Positions 5,909-6,009 of a stretch of DNA of 6,009 bases are shown piece after piece (position 1 is the first letter of the stretch; every line of letters begins with the position of its first letter). A program made the translations under genes and the position numbers. The notes under the pieces were generated by a model. That model ran no database searches. It worked only from the letters and a program-made list of their open reading frames with translations, and was not told where the DNA came from. Source of the stretch: Halorhodospira sp. (GTDB taxonomy: Bacteria; Pseudomonadota; Gammaproteobacteria; Nitrococcales; Halorhodospiraceae); the NCBI GenBank assembly GCA_007121755.1, contig SKJZ01000016.1:1-6009 (forward strand). The letters run 5' to 3'.

Positions 5909-6009
5909 CCTCCGGACGCGCCGAGCATCGGAGGACGATCAGGACTCCGCGAAGCGGAGAGCGCGCAAGCTGTCTGAGCGGCGCGCCAGCGCCGCGAGTT
6001 TTTGCGCGC
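5909..6009. repeat. Chain of hairpins at right edge, probable dispersed repeat element
   Basis: Three hairpins follow each other. CCTCCG 5909-5914 pairs with CGGAGG 5929-5934. CTCCGC 5945-5950 pairs with GCGGAG 5954-5959 around a GAA loop. A nested pair follows: GCGCGCAA 5961-5968 pairs with TTGCGCGC 6002-6009, enclosing GCGGCGC 5978-5984 with GCGCCGC 5989-5995. The outer stem ends exactly at the window edge and may go on. The plus strand is open in one frame from 5868 to the edge and would read ARKLSERRASAASF near the end, without a start codon. This string resembles RKLSERSEF peptides that I recall as spurious translations of a multi-copy intergenic element in beta- and gammaproteobacteria. 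I treat it as non-coding. Confidence 0.55.

Overview
The window carries a GC-rich chromosomal housekeeping segment of a gammaproteobacterium. Four genes are clearly recognisable: a short-form signal peptide peptidase (sppA, minus), the 23S rRNA pseudouridine synthase rluC (minus), ribonuclease E (rne, plus) and a low-molecular-weight protein tyrosine phosphatase (minus). Divergent rluC and rne separated by a long rne leader is the arrangement known from Escherichia coli. From memory, sppA downstream of rluC and a convergent LMW-PTP gene beyond rne resemble the Pseudomonas aeruginosa block (maf, sppA, a HAD phosphatase, rluC, rne, then murB, ptpA, kdsB). Here the HAD gene and murB are missing from their expected positions. 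The high GC content and the style of the left-hand repeat hint at a Halomonas-, Alcanivorax- or Ectothiorhodospiraceae-like lineage, but that is recollection and not a determination.

Layout from left to right. Positions 1-100 are a near-perfect giant inverted repeat with inner hairpins, probably an intergenic repeat element. It is followed by a tightly coupled minus-strand operon, rluC then sppA, in which only two bases separate the rluC stop from the sppA start. The 370-base rluC/rne intergenic region holds a plausible rne promoter and a leader rich in hairpins, as expected for a message that RNase E itself cleaves for feedback control. The rne gene has a fully conserved catalytic half and a 445-residue disordered, Arg/Glu/Pro/Ala-rich tail with a recognisable membrane-binding helix. 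A short GC hairpin spans the 3' end of the convergent phosphatase gene, a few tens of bases after rne. The right edge holds an AT-rich patch with small dyads and then a chain of hairpins that looks like another repeat element and runs off the window.

The genes share an RNA theme: RluC modifies the ribosome and RNase E organises mRNA decay and rRNA/tRNA maturation. SppA (membrane signal-peptide turnover) and the phosphatase (protein tyrosine or envelope polysaccharide regulation) are neighbours by conserved gene order more than by a shared pathway. I found no mobile-element genes, CRISPR arrays, tRNA or rRNA genes, and no undescribed multi-gene system. The most interesting material is non-coding: the structured rne leader, which may continue into the first codons, and the two repeat elements that bracket the block.
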